A DNA stretch of 64,000 bases from assembly GCF_018139565.1 (NCBI RefSeq), contig NZ_JAGSPK010000002.1, positions 372,001 through 436,000 on the forward strand, read 5' to 3'. The notes beneath the pieces are model-generated. The model ran no database searches and was not told the DNA's origin. It saw only the letters and a list, made by a program, of their open reading frames with translations. The position numbers were made by a program, and so were the translations under genes. Positions 44,673-55,005 of this stretch are shown here, one piece after another. Origin of the DNA: Cognatundibacterium rivi. GTDB taxonomy: Bacteria > Pseudomonadota > Gammaproteobacteria > Burkholderiales > Burkholderiaceae_D. Within the stretch, counting starts at the first letter, position 1; every line of letters begins with the position of its first letter.

Positions 44673-45952
44673 ACCTGCGCCCTCCGCATAGCTTCTTCTA
44701 TTTCTGTATTCACCTCACCCCATACTTTTTGGAAAGGCGCTTTAAACAGGACAAACCCGACAATACCTGCTGCCAACGTCAGCAAGGCAATTGCCCACGA
44801 ACCGTTGCCGGCAGAATTGAATGCCATACCAAAAATGGAAATCACCGGATTTTGTGTTGATTCGAGTGAGAGTTGATACAGCATCTCTATAGCCAGCACC
44901 AGACCTGCGATACCGATCAAAGCCGAGACCAGCAGTTTCCACAAGACGGGCCAGACGCGGCCGAATTTGGAAAATTTCATCAGACGCAGATTCATCATCA
45001 GGATGCTGGCAATACCACCCGGCGCGTACATCACGATCAGGATGAAAAATACCCCCAGATACAATTGCCAGGCTTTTGTGAAATCCGACAGCATCACCGT
45101 TAAAAACACACCAAGAATGGCACCGATCAGAGGCCCAAAGAAAAAACCTATGCCGCCGATAAACGTGAACAGCAATACCGCACCGGAACGAATGGCACTG
45201 ACGTTTTCAGCCGTCACGATTTCAAAATTGATCGCTGACAAACCACCAGAAATACCGGCAAAAAACGCTGACAGAATCAGAGTCAGATAACGTACCCATT
45301 GCGTGTCGTAACCGACGAACTCAGCACGCTCAGGGTTATCACGAACCGCATTAATCATGCGCCCCAGCGGTGTCTGCGTAAAAGCAAACATCGCGACTGC
45401 ACTGACGAACAACCAGAATGCGATCAGATAATAGACCTGGATTTGTGGTCCATAAGTGATGCCCATGAAGGCCTGACCAATGACTCTGTTGGTTGAGATT
45501 CCGCCCTCACCTCCGAAAAATTTCGGAAACATCAGAGAACATGCAAAGACCAGTTCCACCATCCCCAGCGTGATCATGGAAAAAGTGGTGCCGGATTTTT
45601 TAGTCGTCACGTAGCCAAATAAAATTCCGAACCCCATTCCTGCAATCCCACCTACCAGTGGAATCATAGAAACGGGTATTGGCAGACTGCCTTCTGCGAT
45701 CATATTCATCGCATGAACCGCAAAAAAAGCCCCCAACCCAGAATACACTGCATGACCAAAAGACAGCATTCCGCCCTGCCCCAACAGCATATTGAAAGAC
45801 AAACCGAAGATCATCAGCGTACCCATCTGCGACAGCAGAGATAAGGCAGCACCTTCATGAAAAATCAGCGGAGCAACGATCAGAATCAATGCAAAACTGC
45901 TCCAGGTCAGCCAGCGACCTAAATTCAAGGGTTTGTATTTTAAAGTTGTCAT
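44669..45952 (-). CDS. livM: LivM-type permease
   Basis: 427 residues, inner-membrane permease with about ten helices (GLGAFFAVHAMNMI; AEFVGYDTQWVRYLTLILSA). The length is at the upper end for LivM because of a C-terminal extension with two more hydrophobic segments (VLWKLLVSALIGIAGLVLAI; WAIALLTLAAGIVGFVLF). A GAGGG ribosome site sits 8 nt upstream, close to the livH stop. Confidence 0.92.
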   Translation of the reverse strand: MTTLKYKPLNLGRWLTWSSFALILIVAPLIFHEGAALSLLSQMGTLMIFGLSFNMLLGQGGMLSFGHAVYSGLGAFFAVHAMNMIAEGSLPIPVSMIPLVGGIAGMGFGILFGYVTTKKSGTTFSMITLGMVELVFACSLMFPKFFGGEGGISTNRVIGQAFMGITYGPQIQVYYLIAFWLFVSAVAMFAFTQTPLGRMINAVRDNPERAEFVGYDTQWVRYLTLILSAFFAGISGGLSAINFEIVTAENVSAIRSGAVLLFTFIGGIGFFFGPLIGAILGVFLTVMLSDFTKAWQLYLGVFFILIVMYAPGGIASILMMNLRLMKFSKFGRVWPVLWKLLVSALIGIAGLVLAIEMLYQLSLESTQNPVISIFGMAFNSAGNGSWAIALLTLAAGIVGFVLFKAPFQKVWGEVNTEIEEAMRRAQV

Positions 45953-45957
45953 TATTT

Positions 45958-46905
45958 TTATCCCTCACGTGTGCCAAGCAAACCGCGCGGTCTGAAGATC
46001 AGAATCAACACCAGTAACAAATATGGCATCACCGGGGCAATCTGCGCAATCGTCAGACTTAGCAAAGAATACAAAGGAGAACTTGCGCTGATCAGCACAC
46101 CAAACTTAGCCAGTAAGGTGGACAGCGAATAATCAAGTGCAACAGCGAATGTTTGCAACACGCCAATCAGCAAAGATGCGACAAACGCACCCGCCAGCGA
46201 ACCCATTCCACCGACAACGACTACGACGAAAATGATGCTGCCGAGCGTCGCTGCCATGCCGGGCTCGGTCACGAACGCATTACCGCCCACAACGCCGGCC
46301 AGACCCGCGAGCGCACAACCACCGCCGAACACCAGCATGAAGACTCGGGGTACGTTATGACCAAGCGCTTCCACTGCATCCGGATGTGTCAATGCCGCCT
46401 GAATCACAAGTCCAATCCGGGTTCTGGTGAGTAGCAGATAAATAAATAGCAGCATGAGTAAGGCGACCAGCATCATGAAGCCGCGATAAATCGGGAAAGT
46501 GGTGGTGTAGAGCGTAAACAACGGGCCATCCAGTGATGCCGGAATCGCATACGGAACAACGGATCGGCCCCAAATCAGCTGCACGACTTCCACGATCACA
46601 TACGACAATCCGAACGTAAACAGCAATTCGGGAATGTGCCCGTATTTATGGACAGAACGTAAGCCATAACGCTCCACCAATGCGCCGAGCACACCGACCA
46701 GCAAAGGCGCGATAAAAAAAGCCGTCCAGAATCCAAATTTAGAGCTCAGCATGTAGGCAAAATAGGCGCCCAGCATATAAAAACTGGCATGCGCAAAATT
46801 GAGCACACCCATCATGCTGAAAATCAGTGTCAGGCCAGATGACAGCATGAACAACAGCAGTCCATAACTGATCCCATTCAACAAAGTAATAAGGGTAAAT
46901 TCCAC
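45958..46905 (-). CDS. livH: LivH-type permease
   Basis: 315 residues and about eight helices with the LivH opening (LLNGISYGLLLFMLSSGLTL) and GVDLxxTP-like motifs near AALTHPDAVEALGHNV. GTG start with AAGGGATG upstream. First gene of livHMGF and preceded by its own ACGRYCGT palindrome (46935). Confidence 0.92.
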   Translation of the reverse strand: MEFTLITLLNGISYGLLLFMLSSGLTLIFSMMGVLNFAHASFYMLGAYFAYMLSSKFGFWTAFFIAPLLVGVLGALVERYGLRSVHKYGHIPELLFTFGLSYVIVEVVQLIWGRSVVPYAIPASLDGPLFTLYTTTFPIYRGFMMLVALLMLLFIYLLLTRTRIGLVIQAALTHPDAVEALGHNVPRVFMLVFGGGCALAGLAGVVGGNAFVTEPGMAATLGSIIFVVVVVGGMGSLAGAFVASLLIGVLQTFAVALDYSLSTLLAKFGVLISASSPLYSLLSLTIAQIAPVMPYLLLVLILIFRPRGLLGTREG

Positions 46906-46934
46906 AGCAACATCCCTTTCAGCGACATCTTATG

Positions 46935-46947
46935 AACGATCGTACTA
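46935..46947 (-). promoter_or_regulatory. ACGRYCGT palindrome upstream of livH
   Basis: ACGATCGTACTA. Lies between the livK terminator and livH, implying that livHMGF has its own promoter controlled by the same factor as fadB and the acyl-CoA synthetase. Confidence 0.55.
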
Positions 46948-46959
46948 TTTTGTGACAAA

Positions 46960-46992
46960 AAAAGAGAGTCAATTGTGGCATGACTCTCTTTT
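46960..46992 (-). terminator. livK terminator
   Basis: A 12-bp stem, AAAAGAGAGTCA / TGACTCTCTTTT, that continues into seven T on the minus strand, just after the livK stop. It separates livK from livHMGF. Confidence 0.85.
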
Positions 46993-47005
46993 CAGATTAA
47001 AAAAA

Positions 47006-48241
47006 TTAACCTGGTCGCTTCATTTGGCAAGACGAAGGCTGGGAGGCTACAAACGCATCAATTTTCTGATTTGTTTTCCAGCCCAGCCCTGTATTTTCCT
47101 GATCGTACTTTACATCTTTACCATTGGTTTTTACCCAAGTCGCGATGTACAGAGGTTGCTGTAACTGATGATCAAGCTTACGCATTACAACTTCGCCATT
47201 GAGACTTTTAAAGGTCGCGCCTTCAAGAGCCGCAGCAATTTTCGCCGGCTCAGCACTCTTCACCTGTTTTACGGCTTGCGACATCGCCTGAATGATGGAA
47301 TACGTCGCCAGAGAGTAATAGTCGTCTTTATATTTAGCTTTGAATCCCTCGACGATATCTTTACCGGCGTAGGTCTCATTATTCGTATTCCAGTAAGCGA
47401 CATATTTAACGTGGTCAATACCGGATGCGCCCATTGCTGTCGGCACACCTGTGGTCGAACCATAGTAGGTATAGAAGTTCGCTTTCAGATCGGCATCTTT
47501 GGCAGCCTTGACTAACAACGCGAGATCCGCGCCCCAGTTTCCTGTGATGACGGTATCTGCGCCTGAAGCTTTGATTTTGGCAATGTAAGGAGAAAAATCC
47601 TTGACCTGTCCGATAGGATGAAGATCGTCACCCACGATTTGTACATCCGGACGCTTACGTGCCAGATATTCTTTGGCCGCCCGTGTGACCTGATGACCGA
47701 AAGAATAATTCTGACCGATGATATAGACCTTCTTCACCGTCTTATCGGCAGCCATATAAGTCGTCAACGCTTCCATTTTCATGTCGGAATTGGCATCGAA
47801 ACGGAAATGCCAGTAGCTGCATTTACTGTTGGTCATGTCAGGATCGACGGCGGCATGATTCAGGTAAATGATTTCCTTACCCGGGTTGCGCTCATTGTAT
47901 TTATTGACCGCATCCAGCAATGCCAGACCAACGCCAGAACCATTCCCTTGCGTGATATAACGAAAACCTTTATCAATCGCTGTTTTCAGCACATTCAGTG
48001 ACTCTTGTGGGCTGCCTTTATTGTCAAAGCCAACGACTTCAAACGTATTATTGCCAGCCCATTTTTCAGCATTTGCCTTATCGGCGATGTATTGAAAGGA
48101 ATTCAGAATATTCTGGCCAACCGGTGCAAACGGGCCAGATAAAGGGTCGATGTAGGCTATTTTGATATTCTCTGCCATCGACACTGGTGAAGTTAAAGCG
48201 AATGCAACTGCGACGAAAGATGCGCGTAATGGGAATTTCAT
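47006..48241 (-). CDS. livK: LivK-type periplasmic substrate-binding protein
   Basis: 411 residues with a signal peptide (ASFVAVAFALTSPVSMAEN). The mature part is a type I periplasmic binding fold (IKIAYIDPLSGPFAPVGQNI; VYIIGQNYSFGHQVTRAAKE). It should bind branched-chain amino acids or another small ligand for LivHMGF. CGGAGAGAG ribosome site. Located upstream of livH but with its own terminator, so the binding protein can be made in excess. Confidence 0.92.
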   Translation of the reverse strand: MKFPLRASFVAVAFALTSPVSMAENIKIAYIDPLSGPFAPVGQNILNSFQYIADKANAEKWAGNNTFEVVGFDNKGSPQESLNVLKTAIDKGFRYITQGNGSGVGLALLDAVNKYNERNPGKEIIYLNHAAVDPDMTNSKCSYWHFRFDANSDMKMEALTTYMAADKTVKKVYIIGQNYSFGHQVTRAAKEYLARKRPDVQIVGDDLHPIGQVKDFSPYIAKIKASGADTVITGNWGADLALLVKAAKDADLKANFYTYYGSTTGVPTAMGASGIDHVKYVAYWNTNNETYAGKDIVEGFKAKYKDDYYSLATYSIIQAMSQAVKQVKSAEPAKIAAALEGATFKSLNGEVVMRKLDHQLQQPLYIATWVKTNGKDVKYDQENTGLGWKTNQKIDAFVASQPSSCQMKRPG

Positions 48242-48300
48242 TTGTCTCTCTCCGTTTTTTAGGAATGGAAATTTTTTACCCTGCTGACTTGTCTTGCGCT

Positions 48301-48337
48301 GGCTGCCTCATTGGAATGTTTTATGTAAGAGGCAGCC
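48301..48337. terminator. Hairpin between the acyl-CoA synthetase and livK
   Basis: A perfect 9-bp stem, GGCTGCCTC / GAGGCAGCC, with a 19-nt loop and no T-run. Likely a weak terminator or attenuator for the synthetase transcript before livK. Confidence 0.5.
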
Positions 48338-48358
48338 AAAGTAATGCAATCTGATCTT

Positions 48359-50011
48359 TTATGCTGTCGGTAGTTTGTGCTCCTTAAATTGTTCTCTCAG
48401 TTTGTTTTTCAAAATTTTACCGGTTGCACCCAATGGCAATGCATCGATAAATGCGACGTCATCCGGCAGCCACCATTTCGCGACCTTACCTTCAAAGAAT
48501 TGTAAGAGCTCTTCTTTCGTTACTTCGGCTCCTGCCTTTTTTACTACCAGCAGTAAAGGACGTTCATCCCATTTAGGATGAAAAATTCCGATACATGCTG
48601 CCTGCATCACCGCTGGATGAGAAACTGCCACGTTTTCCAGATCGATCGTGCCTATCCATTCACCACCGGATTTGATCACGTCTTTGCTGCGGTCGGTAAT
48701 CTGCATAAAACCGTCGGCGTCGATCGTCGCCACGTCGCCAGTCGGGAACCAGCCGTCCTCCAGCGCTTCGCCGCCTTCATTTTTAAAGTACGAATTAATG
48801 ATCCACGGACCTTTGACCAGCAGGTTGCCATAAGTCTTACCGTCCCAAGGCAACTCTTTGCCATCGTCGCCGACGATTTTCATATCCACGCCGTATAACA
48901 CATGCCCCTGTTTGGTCAACACAGCTTCTTTTTCTGGCTCACTCAGAGCCATATGTTTAGTCAGCAAGGAACAAGCCGTTCCCAGTGGGGACATCTCTGT
49001 CATACCCCAGGCATGCACAACTTCGACGTGATAGGTGTGCCGGAACGTGTGCATCATCGCCGGAGGACAGGCTGAGCCACCAATAACGGTGCGTCTGAAG
49101 GTAGAGAACGTCAGTTTATTTTGCTCCACGTAGTTCAGCAAACCTAACCATACCGTCGGAACACCAGCGGAAAAAGTCACTTTTTCCTGCTCAAATAACT
49201 CGTATAAGGATTTGCCATCCAGATGGGGGCCAGGGAAAACCAGTTTCGCACCGGTTAATGGTGCGGAATATGGCAAGCCCCATGCATTCACATGGAACAT
49301 AGGAACCACAGGAACGATAGAATCTCTTGCAGACACATTCAGTCCATCCGGCATCGCCGATGCATACGAATGCAAAATCGTAGAACGATGTGAATACAAA
49401 GCGCCTTTAGGATGCCCTGTTGTACCCGACGTGTAACACAGGCTGGAAGCCGAATTTTCGTCAAATAATGGCCAGACAAAATCATCTGTATTCGCATCAA
49501 TCAATTCTTCATAGCACAACAGATTCGGAACCCCGCTGTCTTCAGGCATGTGTTCACGCCCGCACATCATGATGAAACCTTTTACCGTCGGACAATGCGG
49601 CGCAATCGCTTTAACTATCGGTAAAAACGTGATGTCGAACATCAGATACTGATCTTCAGCATGATTCACGATGTAAGTGATTTGCTCAGGATGCAGACGA
49701 GGATTGATGGTATGCAGCACTGCACCCGAGCCGGATACCGCGTAATACGCTTCGAGATGGCGATAACCATTCCATGCCAGCGTCGCGATTCTGTCGCCGA
49801 TGTTGACACCAAAATTCGATAAAGCATTCGCCAGCTTTTTCGAGCGGCGATGGCACTCGGTGTAGTTGTAGCGATGAATATCACCTTCAACGCGGCGAGA
49901 GACGATCTCGCTTTGTCCAAAATACCGATCCGCATGCTCAATAAGACTTGAGATAAGCATAGGCTTTTGCATCATTTGGCCCATGACCGGACTCTTAGGG
50001 TACGCTGACAT
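48359..50011 (-). CDS. Fatty acyl-CoA synthetase (AMP-binding family)
   Basis: 550 residues. ATP-binding motif [16 protein letters not shown] (about 180-195), the substrate-side WGMTEMSP motif and the C-terminal catalytic Lys region [14 protein letters not shown] are intact. It activates a medium- or long-chain fatty acid to its CoA ester. It shares an operator-like palindrome (50092) with fadB and livH. GAGGAGAACA ribosome site. Chain-length preference cannot be told. Confidence 0.9.
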   Translation of the reverse strand: MSAYPKSPVMGQMMQKPMLISSLIEHADRYFGQSEIVSRRVEGDIHRYNYTECHRRSKKLANALSNFGVNIGDRIATLAWNGYRHLEAYYAVSGSGAVLHTINPRLHPEQITYIVNHAEDQYLMFDITFLPIVKAIAPHCPTVKGFIMMCGREHMPEDSGVPNLLCYEELIDANTDDFVWPLFDENSASSLCYTSGTTGHPKGALYSHRSTILHSYASAMPDGLNVSARDSIVPVVPMFHVNAWGLPYSAPLTGAKLVFPGPHLDGKSLYELFEQEKVTFSAGVPTVWLGLLNYVEQNKLTFSTFRRTVIGGSACPPAMMHTFRHTYHVEVVHAWGMTEMSPLGTACSLLTKHMALSEPEKEAVLTKQGHVLYGVDMKIVGDDGKELPWDGKTYGNLLVKGPWIINSYFKNEGGEALEDGWFPTGDVATIDADGFMQITDRSKDVIKSGGEWIGTIDLENVAVSHPAVMQAACIGIFHPKWDERPLLLVVKKAGAEVTKEELLQFFEGKVAKWWLPDDVAFIDALPLGATGKILKNKLREQFKEHKLPTA

Positions 50012-50091
50012 TTGTTCTCCTCTGATGAACTACTAAGTTGTTTACTTCGTTTTTAACTGCATTTTCTAAATTTTATTCTTAGCTGATTTTT

Positions 50092-50106
50092 GTACGACCG
50101 TACTAA
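50092..50106 (-). promoter_or_regulatory. ACGRYCGT palindrome upstream of the acyl-CoA synthetase
   Basis: GTACGACCGTACTAA; the central part is a near-perfect palindrome. It is the cleanest of three such sites in this block. It sits about 80 bp upstream of the ATG. Confidence 0.65.
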
Positions 50107-50248
50107 TCCGTCAATCACTATTTTTTTTGCATAGCAACATATGCTCTTAGAGAATTTCCTCTATTTATTACAAACTGTTTTCTGGCAAGGCATTCCCGCA
50201 TATTGCGCTGCGCAAAAATGGAAAAAATTAGCTGCTTCTTATAACGAA
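50107..50248. other. Intergenic DNA between the acyl-CoA synthetase and rlmJ
   Basis: Between 50012 and 50352 (341 bp) I see only the operator-like palindrome and the terminator. No gene is evident; the plus-strand open frame starting at 50141 is not supported. Confidence 0.5.
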
Positions 50249-50287
50249 AAAAAGGGTGGCAGACACGCAATGTCTGCCACCCTTTTT
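50249..50287. terminator. rlmJ terminator
   Basis: A perfect 17-bp stem (AAAAAGGGTGGCAGACA with TGTCTGCCACCCTTTTT) and a 5-nt loop, downstream of rlmJ on the minus strand. Confidence 0.92.
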
Positions 50288-50352
50288 ATTAAACAAGCAA
50301 GAATAATGACTGCTGTGCAAATAACTACCGTCAGGTTTTCCTTACGCCTGCA

Positions 50353-51282
50353 TCAACCACGTTGCGGTCGTTGCGCTTTTGCGCTCATCCCCGTCAACGG
50401 AGCGCCACTTTCCAGTTCAAAACGGGCTTCTTTATCACGTCCTAATGCGGCAACCAGATACGGCATCGTTTCTTTCAGAGTTGCCATCAAGGTCCAGGGC
50501 GGATTCAGAATAAACATACCGCTGCTATGCAAACCAAATCCGTCAGGCGACGGCCCACTGATAGACAACGTCACATTCAACCAATCTTTGGCCGCCAGCC
50601 GCTTCAATTTTTCCGGCAGTTGCCGCGACTCCTGACGCTGTAATGCTGGATACCATACCGCATAAGTTCCTGTCGGGAAGCGTTTCAGGGCATCTTCCAG
50701 CGCTACTTTAACGCGGCGATAATCGTCTTTCACCTCATACGGTGGATCAATCAGCACCAATCCACGGCGCGAAGGTGGCGGCAACAAGGCTTTCATACTT
50801 TCAAAACCATCACCATCAGAAATGATAACCCGCTTACCACGTACCGTTGGGCGTCGTCCCTGTTCGGCAGCATGCGCATCGAGCTTACGGAAGTTTTCAC
50901 TGAGGATCTTGATTTCACTCGGATGTAACTCGAATAAGCGCAATCGGTCTTGCTCACGCATGACCTTATCCGCACAATACGGCGACCCTGGGTAATAACG
51001 CATTTTGCCGCTGGGATTCAGATCTTTGATGAGCGCCATGTATTCAGCCAGTGCTGGCGGCAGATCCTTTTTATCCCACAAAGGCGCAATACCGGTCTCA
51101 TATTCAGCATTTTTCATGGCATAACCACTGTCCAGTGCATACAAGCCTGCGCCGGAATGGGTATCGATATATGTATATGCTGCGTCTTTCTGATTCATGT
51201 ATTGCAGCAACTGAATTAAGACCAGGTGCTTAAGTACGTCGGCATGATTGCCAGCATGAAAGCCGTGACGATAACTGAGCAT
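50353..51282 (-). CDS. rlmJ: RlmJ, 23S rRNA adenine-N6 methyltransferase
   Basis: 309 residues from the ATG at 51282, which has AGGAATTC upstream and gives the conserved MLSYRHGFHAGNHADVLKH start; an in-frame ATG at 51348 is not used in this family. Motifs: YIDTHSGAGLY (SAM site) and LVLIDPPYE (catalytic DPPY). Modifies A2030 of 23S rRNA in E. coli. A little longer than E. coli RlmJ (280) through C-terminal residues rich in Arg/Gln. Confidence 0.92.
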   Translation of the reverse strand: MLSYRHGFHAGNHADVLKHLVLIQLLQYMNQKDAAYTYIDTHSGAGLYALDSGYAMKNAEYETGIAPLWDKKDLPPALAEYMALIKDLNPSGKMRYYPGSPYCADKVMREQDRLRLFELHPSEIKILSENFRKLDAHAAEQGRRPTVRGKRVIISDGDGFESMKALLPPPSRRGLVLIDPPYEVKDDYRRVKVALEDALKRFPTGTYAVWYPALQRQESRQLPEKLKRLAAKDWLNVTLSISGPSPDGFGLHSSGMFILNPPWTLMATLKETMPYLVAALGRDKEARFELESGAPLTGMSAKAQRPQRG

Positions 51283-51369
51283 GAATTGAATTCCTATAAA
51301 AAATGAAAGGCAACCTGCCTGCGCAGATTGCCATAATAACCAAGCCATTGAGCAGGGATAACGGGGATG

Positions 51370-51873
51370 TCAGGCTACGCGCTTGCCGACAATAATCAGA
51401 TCGCGCTCTATCCCATCCAGAGTGGCAACACGTGGCATATGAGCCCAGGTTCCAAATCCGAAATTTTCAAACAATTTCAGACTAGGCGTATTGTGACCAA
51501 AAATAAATCCTAATAGCGTATGGACATTGATTGCCGGTGCGTGCCCGATCGCCAGACGCAGAAAGTGTTTTCCCAGACCTTTACCCCGCGCATTTTCATG
51601 CAGGTAAATCGATAATTCCGCGGTTCCTGCATATGCGGGACGACCGTAAAAATTAGAAAACGACAACCAGCCGGTAATTTGACCATCCTGCTCGCTGACC
51701 CACAAAGGCCGGCGCTCCGGCGTGTGATCGTAAAACCATTGATGTCGCGATTCTACTGTCACAGGTTCTGTATCGGCCGTCACCTGGCGGGAGGCAATCG
51801 TCGAATTATAAATAGCGACAATCGCTGGTAAATCGTCAAAATTGGCGACTCTGTATGAAAAATGATCCGGCAT
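51370..51873 (-). CDS. GNAT N-acetyltransferase (phosphinothricin acetyltransferase-like)
   Basis: 167 residues. Acetyl-CoA site motif YLHENARGKGLGKHFLR (R-G-x-G-x-[GA]-like) at about 90-106; the opening (FDDLPAIVAIYNSTIAS) matches the PAT/YncA subgroup. The substrate may be a small amine or amino acid analogue. It follows the PilZ gene on the same strand. Confidence 0.88.
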   Translation of the reverse strand: MPDHFSYRVANFDDLPAIVAIYNSTIASRQVTADTEPVTVESRHQWFYDHTPERRPLWVSEQDGQITGWLSFSNFYGRPAYAGTAELSIYLHENARGKGLGKHFLRLAIGHAPAINVHTLLGFIFGHNTPSLKLFENFGFGTWAHMPRVATLDGIERDLIIVGKRVA

Positions 51874-51879
51874 GATACT

Positions 51880-52257
51880 CTAAATTGTGTGTGTAGGCCG
51901 ACTGGAACGTATAGCAGCACCCAGCGCATCTTCGATACGCAAGCGTATTCTTGTTCCGCTTTCGTCGCTCGGAAAGTGAACACCGATGCCCTGAGATTTA
52001 TTATTGCCGGCACCGGCCGGTGTCACCCACGCCACCTTACCTGCAATCGGGTATTTTGCAGGGTCATCGAGCAAAGTCAGGATCAGGTAAATTTCATCAC
52101 CGAGACGGTACGCCTTATTGGTAGGAACAAAAATACCGCCGTTCTTCAGAAACGGCATGTAAGCAGCAAATAACGCGGCCTTTTCCTTAATCGCCAGAGA
52201 CAATACGGATGGGCGATTCGGTGCGTTATGCATCGGTTCTAATGCTAAATCTGACAT
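51880..52257 (-). CDS. pilZ: PilZ domain protein
   Basis: 125 residues from MSDLALEP (ATG at 52257); an upstream ATG at 52302 overlaps holB. It has the PilZ type IV pilus fold (LSLAIKEKAALFAAYMPFLK; GGIFVPT; GIGVHF). Classical PilZ lacks the RxxxR c-di-GMP motif, and I do not see one. The gene order tmk-holB-pilZ is that of Pseudomonas, where PilZ is needed for type IV pilus assembly. Same transcript as holB. Confidence 0.85.
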   Translation of the reverse strand: MSDLALEPMHNAPNRPSVLSLAIKEKAALFAAYMPFLKNGGIFVPTNKAYRLGDEIYLILTLLDDPAKYPIAGKVAWVTPAGAGNNKSQGIGVHFPSDESGTRIRLRIEDALGAAIRSSRPTHTI

Positions 52258-52276
52258 AGAAATACTTTCGCTGCGG

Positions 52277-53311
52277 TTATGCAAAGAGTGCAGAATACTC
52301 AAGCAACATATCTTCTAAAAATAATTTCGGCGATAAAGGGTGCGTCGCGATTGCCTGACGTTCATTGCTACTCTTGATTAACGTCAGTAATGCTTCATTG
52401 GAGACTACGGAAGCCAACGCCCTTACCTCTTTTTCATAGCGTGGATAATACCGGATTCTCCCGCTTTGTTTGTAAGAAAATATATCGTAAAGCCAACGCT
52501 GCATCCATGCAACCGTCACCGACATCTCCATTTTTTGCATTTTATCGGCTAACTTCAGGCTGGTATCGACACTGGGACGCGCTAATTGTCGTAAAAAATC
52601 ATCCAGTTCTGACCGCGTATCCGACTCTGCCAACGCCAGTGCCGCGAGCGGCGCACCGCCTTGCTGTGCCAACCAGACATCGGCATCACTGACGCCGCGC
52701 TGCTTGAGCCATGCCAGCGCAACCGATCGTTCTGGCATCCCCATCGGTAATTTATGGCAACGCGATAATATCGTCGGCAACAGTTTATCAATGCTGTTAG
52801 AAACCAGAATAAATACCGTATCCGCGCCGGGTTCTTCCAGCGATTTTAATAAGGCATTCGCCGCTGGAATATTCAGCGCCTCGGCCGGATAAAGCACAAT
52901 CACGCGCCGCCCTTGTCTGTGCGTGGACAAATTCATGAAATCTGCCAGCGCACGGATCTGATTGATCACAATCTCTTTCGATGGCGCTTTACTCGCTTTG
53001 CCCGACTTCGCGGCTGGCTCGCTTTCCGCATCAGCAGAAGATGCTTCCTCTTCGTCGAGCAATTCAGGACGGACGCGCCGGTAATCAGGATGGCTGTATT
53101 GACTGAACCAGCCGCAGGAACCGCAAGCACCGCAGGCATGTCCGGCTGCATCCGGCTGCTCACACAACAAAGACTTTGCCATGTGCTCAGCAAATACTGT
53201 CTTTCCTATGCCTTCAGGTCCGTGCAACAAAAAAGCATGCGGCATGCGACCTTGCAATGATTGCAGATAGTCCCACGCAGATGCTTGCCAGCTGAAAAGC
53301 GGATTGGTCAT
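52277..53311 (-). CDS. holB: DNA polymerase III delta-prime subunit
   Basis: 344 residues. P-loop GPEGIGKTVFAE, a zinc site CxxCxxC (ACGACGSCGWF), and clamp-loader motif LLKSLEEPGADTVFILVSN. It forms part of the clamp loader. It starts 1 bp after the tmk stop and reads on into pilZ. Confidence 0.93.
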   Translation of the reverse strand: MTNPLFSWQASAWDYLQSLQGRMPHAFLLHGPEGIGKTVFAEHMAKSLLCEQPDAAGHACGACGSCGWFSQYSHPDYRRVRPELLDEEEASSADAESEPAAKSGKASKAPSKEIVINQIRALADFMNLSTHRQGRRVIVLYPAEALNIPAANALLKSLEEPGADTVFILVSNSIDKLLPTILSRCHKLPMGMPERSVALAWLKQRGVSDADVWLAQQGGAPLAALALAESDTRSELDDFLRQLARPSVDTSLKLADKMQKMEMSVTVAWMQRWLYDIFSYKQSGRIRYYPRYEKEVRALASVVSNEALLTLIKSSNERQAIATHPLSPKLFLEDMLLEYSALFA

Positions 53312-53312
53312 A

Positions 53313-53990
53313 TCAGGCGTTACTCGTCTTTACTTCATTGATCTGTTGCGACTCTGATGCAGACAATAACAGCGCATCAATGATGCCGTCGAGCTCGTCA
53401 CGAATCGCAGCGATACTTTGCGTGGAATCAATAATGCGGAAACGCTGCGAGAATTCTGCCGCGCGGCGCAGATATTCATTACGGGTGTCGGCAAAAAAAT
53501 CTGCTTTTTCCTGTTCAAACTTATCCAGCTCGCGGGTCGCATCCAAACGTGCCCGCGCTACTGCCAGCGGCACATCAAACAACAAGGTCAGATCAGGTTG
53601 CAAATCTGGATGCACCCATTGCTCAAGAGCGTTCAGCTTATCGAGCGACAAATGGCGGCCGCCACCCTGATACGCAAAACTCGCATCGGTGAAACGGTCA
53701 GAAATAACCCAGTCACCGCGCTCCAGCGCTGGTTGAATGACTTGTGCGATGTGTTCGCGCCGTACGGCAAACATCAGCAGCGCTTCTGTTTCAAGATGCA
53801 TTTTTTGTTGCAGCAATACCTCGCGCAAAGTTTCCCCCAAAGGCGTGCCTCCAGGCTCACGTGAGCTGATGACCTCAACACTTTGCAGCGATAGCGCTTG
53901 CCTGAGTCGTTCGGCGACATACGCAATATGCGTCGATTTGCCAGCACCATCGATGCCTTCAAACGTGATAAATTTTCCGGTTGCTTTCAT
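53313..53990 (-). CDS. tmk: Thymidylate kinase
   Basis: 225 residues. P-loop [11 protein letters not shown], the TMP-binding DR motif ([18 protein letters not shown]) and the lid region typical of the bacterial enzyme. It phosphorylates dTMP to dTDP. It lies between mltG and holB. Confidence 0.95.
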   Translation of the reverse strand: MKATGKFITFEGIDGAGKSTHIAYVAERLRQALSLQSVEVISSREPGGTPLGETLREVLLQQKMHLETEALLMFAVRREHIAQVIQPALERGDWVISDRFTDASFAYQGGGRHLSLDKLNALEQWVHPDLQPDLTLLFDVPLAVARARLDATRELDKFEQEKADFFADTRNEYLRRAAEFSQRFRIIDSTQSIAAIRDELDGIIDALLLSASESQQINEVKTSNA

Positions 53991-54018
53991 TTTTCTTTTT
54001 ATTTGTATTGGTTGTTGC

Positions 54019-55005
54019 TTAGCGTTGATACTTATTCACTGCACGATTATGTTCACTCAAATTTTCTGAAAAGTGACTGGTGCCATCACCGCGCGCCACG
54101 AAGTATAAAGCATCGCTGCGCGCCGGATTCAAGGCTGCCGTAATTGATGCCAAGCCGGGCAAGGCAATCGGCGTCGGCGGTAAACCGGCACGGGTGTAGG
54201 TGTTGTATGGCGTATCTGTGAGCAAATCACGCTTATAAATTTTGCCCTGATATTTCTCACCCATGCCGTAAATCACGGTTGGATCTGTCTGTAATAACAT
54301 GCCGGTTTTCAGGCGATTCACAAATACCGAAGCAATCTGTGCACGCTCCGACGGCTGACCGGTTTCTTTTTCGATGATAGATGCCATGATCAGCGCTTCA
54401 TATTTCGATTGATAAGGTAGATTCGCGGCACGCGCTTCCCAAGCATCATTCAAACGTTTCAGCTGACTTGCATACGCCTGCTGATAGAGCTGTATATCAC
54501 TGCTGCCTTTGGCGAACAAATAAGTATCCGGAAAAAACATGCCCTCGCCCGCATTAAATTCAGCACCGATTTTTTTCATCAGCTCGGCATCCGTCAGCCC
54601 TTTGGTATCGTGCTTCAATGCCGTACTCGCATCAATAACCTTGCGCATTTGCGCAAAAGTCCAGCCTTCAATAATCGCAACCGAACCTTGTGAAAAATCG
54701 CCGTTGACAATTTTATCCAGCAATTCAACCGGGTTTTTGCCTGGCAACAATTCGTAAGAACCAGCCTTTAGCTTATTCGCTTTACCTGTCGCACGTGCCA
54801 GCATTTCAAATGCAAACGGCGGCAGTGGAATGCCCGCGTCCTGTATCTGTTTGGTCGCGCTGCGAACGCCGCTACCGGGTTTGATCGTAAATTCGACGGA
54901 TGCTGATGCCAGCGCTATCGGTTGCTCGGTCCAGTATATGAAGCCTGCAATTGCAGCAGCGCCGGACAATAGACACAACAGAAATAGAGTTTTGATCAGT
55001 CTCAT
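54019..55005 (-). CDS. mltG: Endolytic murein transglycosylase
   Basis: 328 residues. N-terminal membrane anchor ([20 protein letters not shown]), LysM-like subdomain, and the YceG catalytic region with Glu in [14 protein letters not shown]. It cuts nascent glycan strands. First gene of the mltG-tmk-holB-pilZ series. Confidence 0.93.
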   Translation of the reverse strand: MRLIKTLFLLCLLSGAAAIAGFIYWTEQPIALASASVEFTIKPGSGVRSATKQIQDAGIPLPPFAFEMLARATGKANKLKAGSYELLPGKNPVELLDKIVNGDFSQGSVAIIEGWTFAQMRKVIDASTALKHDTKGLTDAELMKKIGAEFNAGEGMFFPDTYLFAKGSSDIQLYQQAYASQLKRLNDAWEARAANLPYQSKYEALIMASIIEKETGQPSERAQIASVFVNRLKTGMLLQTDPTVIYGMGEKYQGKIYKRDLLTDTPYNTYTRAGLPPTPIALPGLASITAALNPARSDALYFVARGDGTSHFSENLSEHNRAVNKYQR

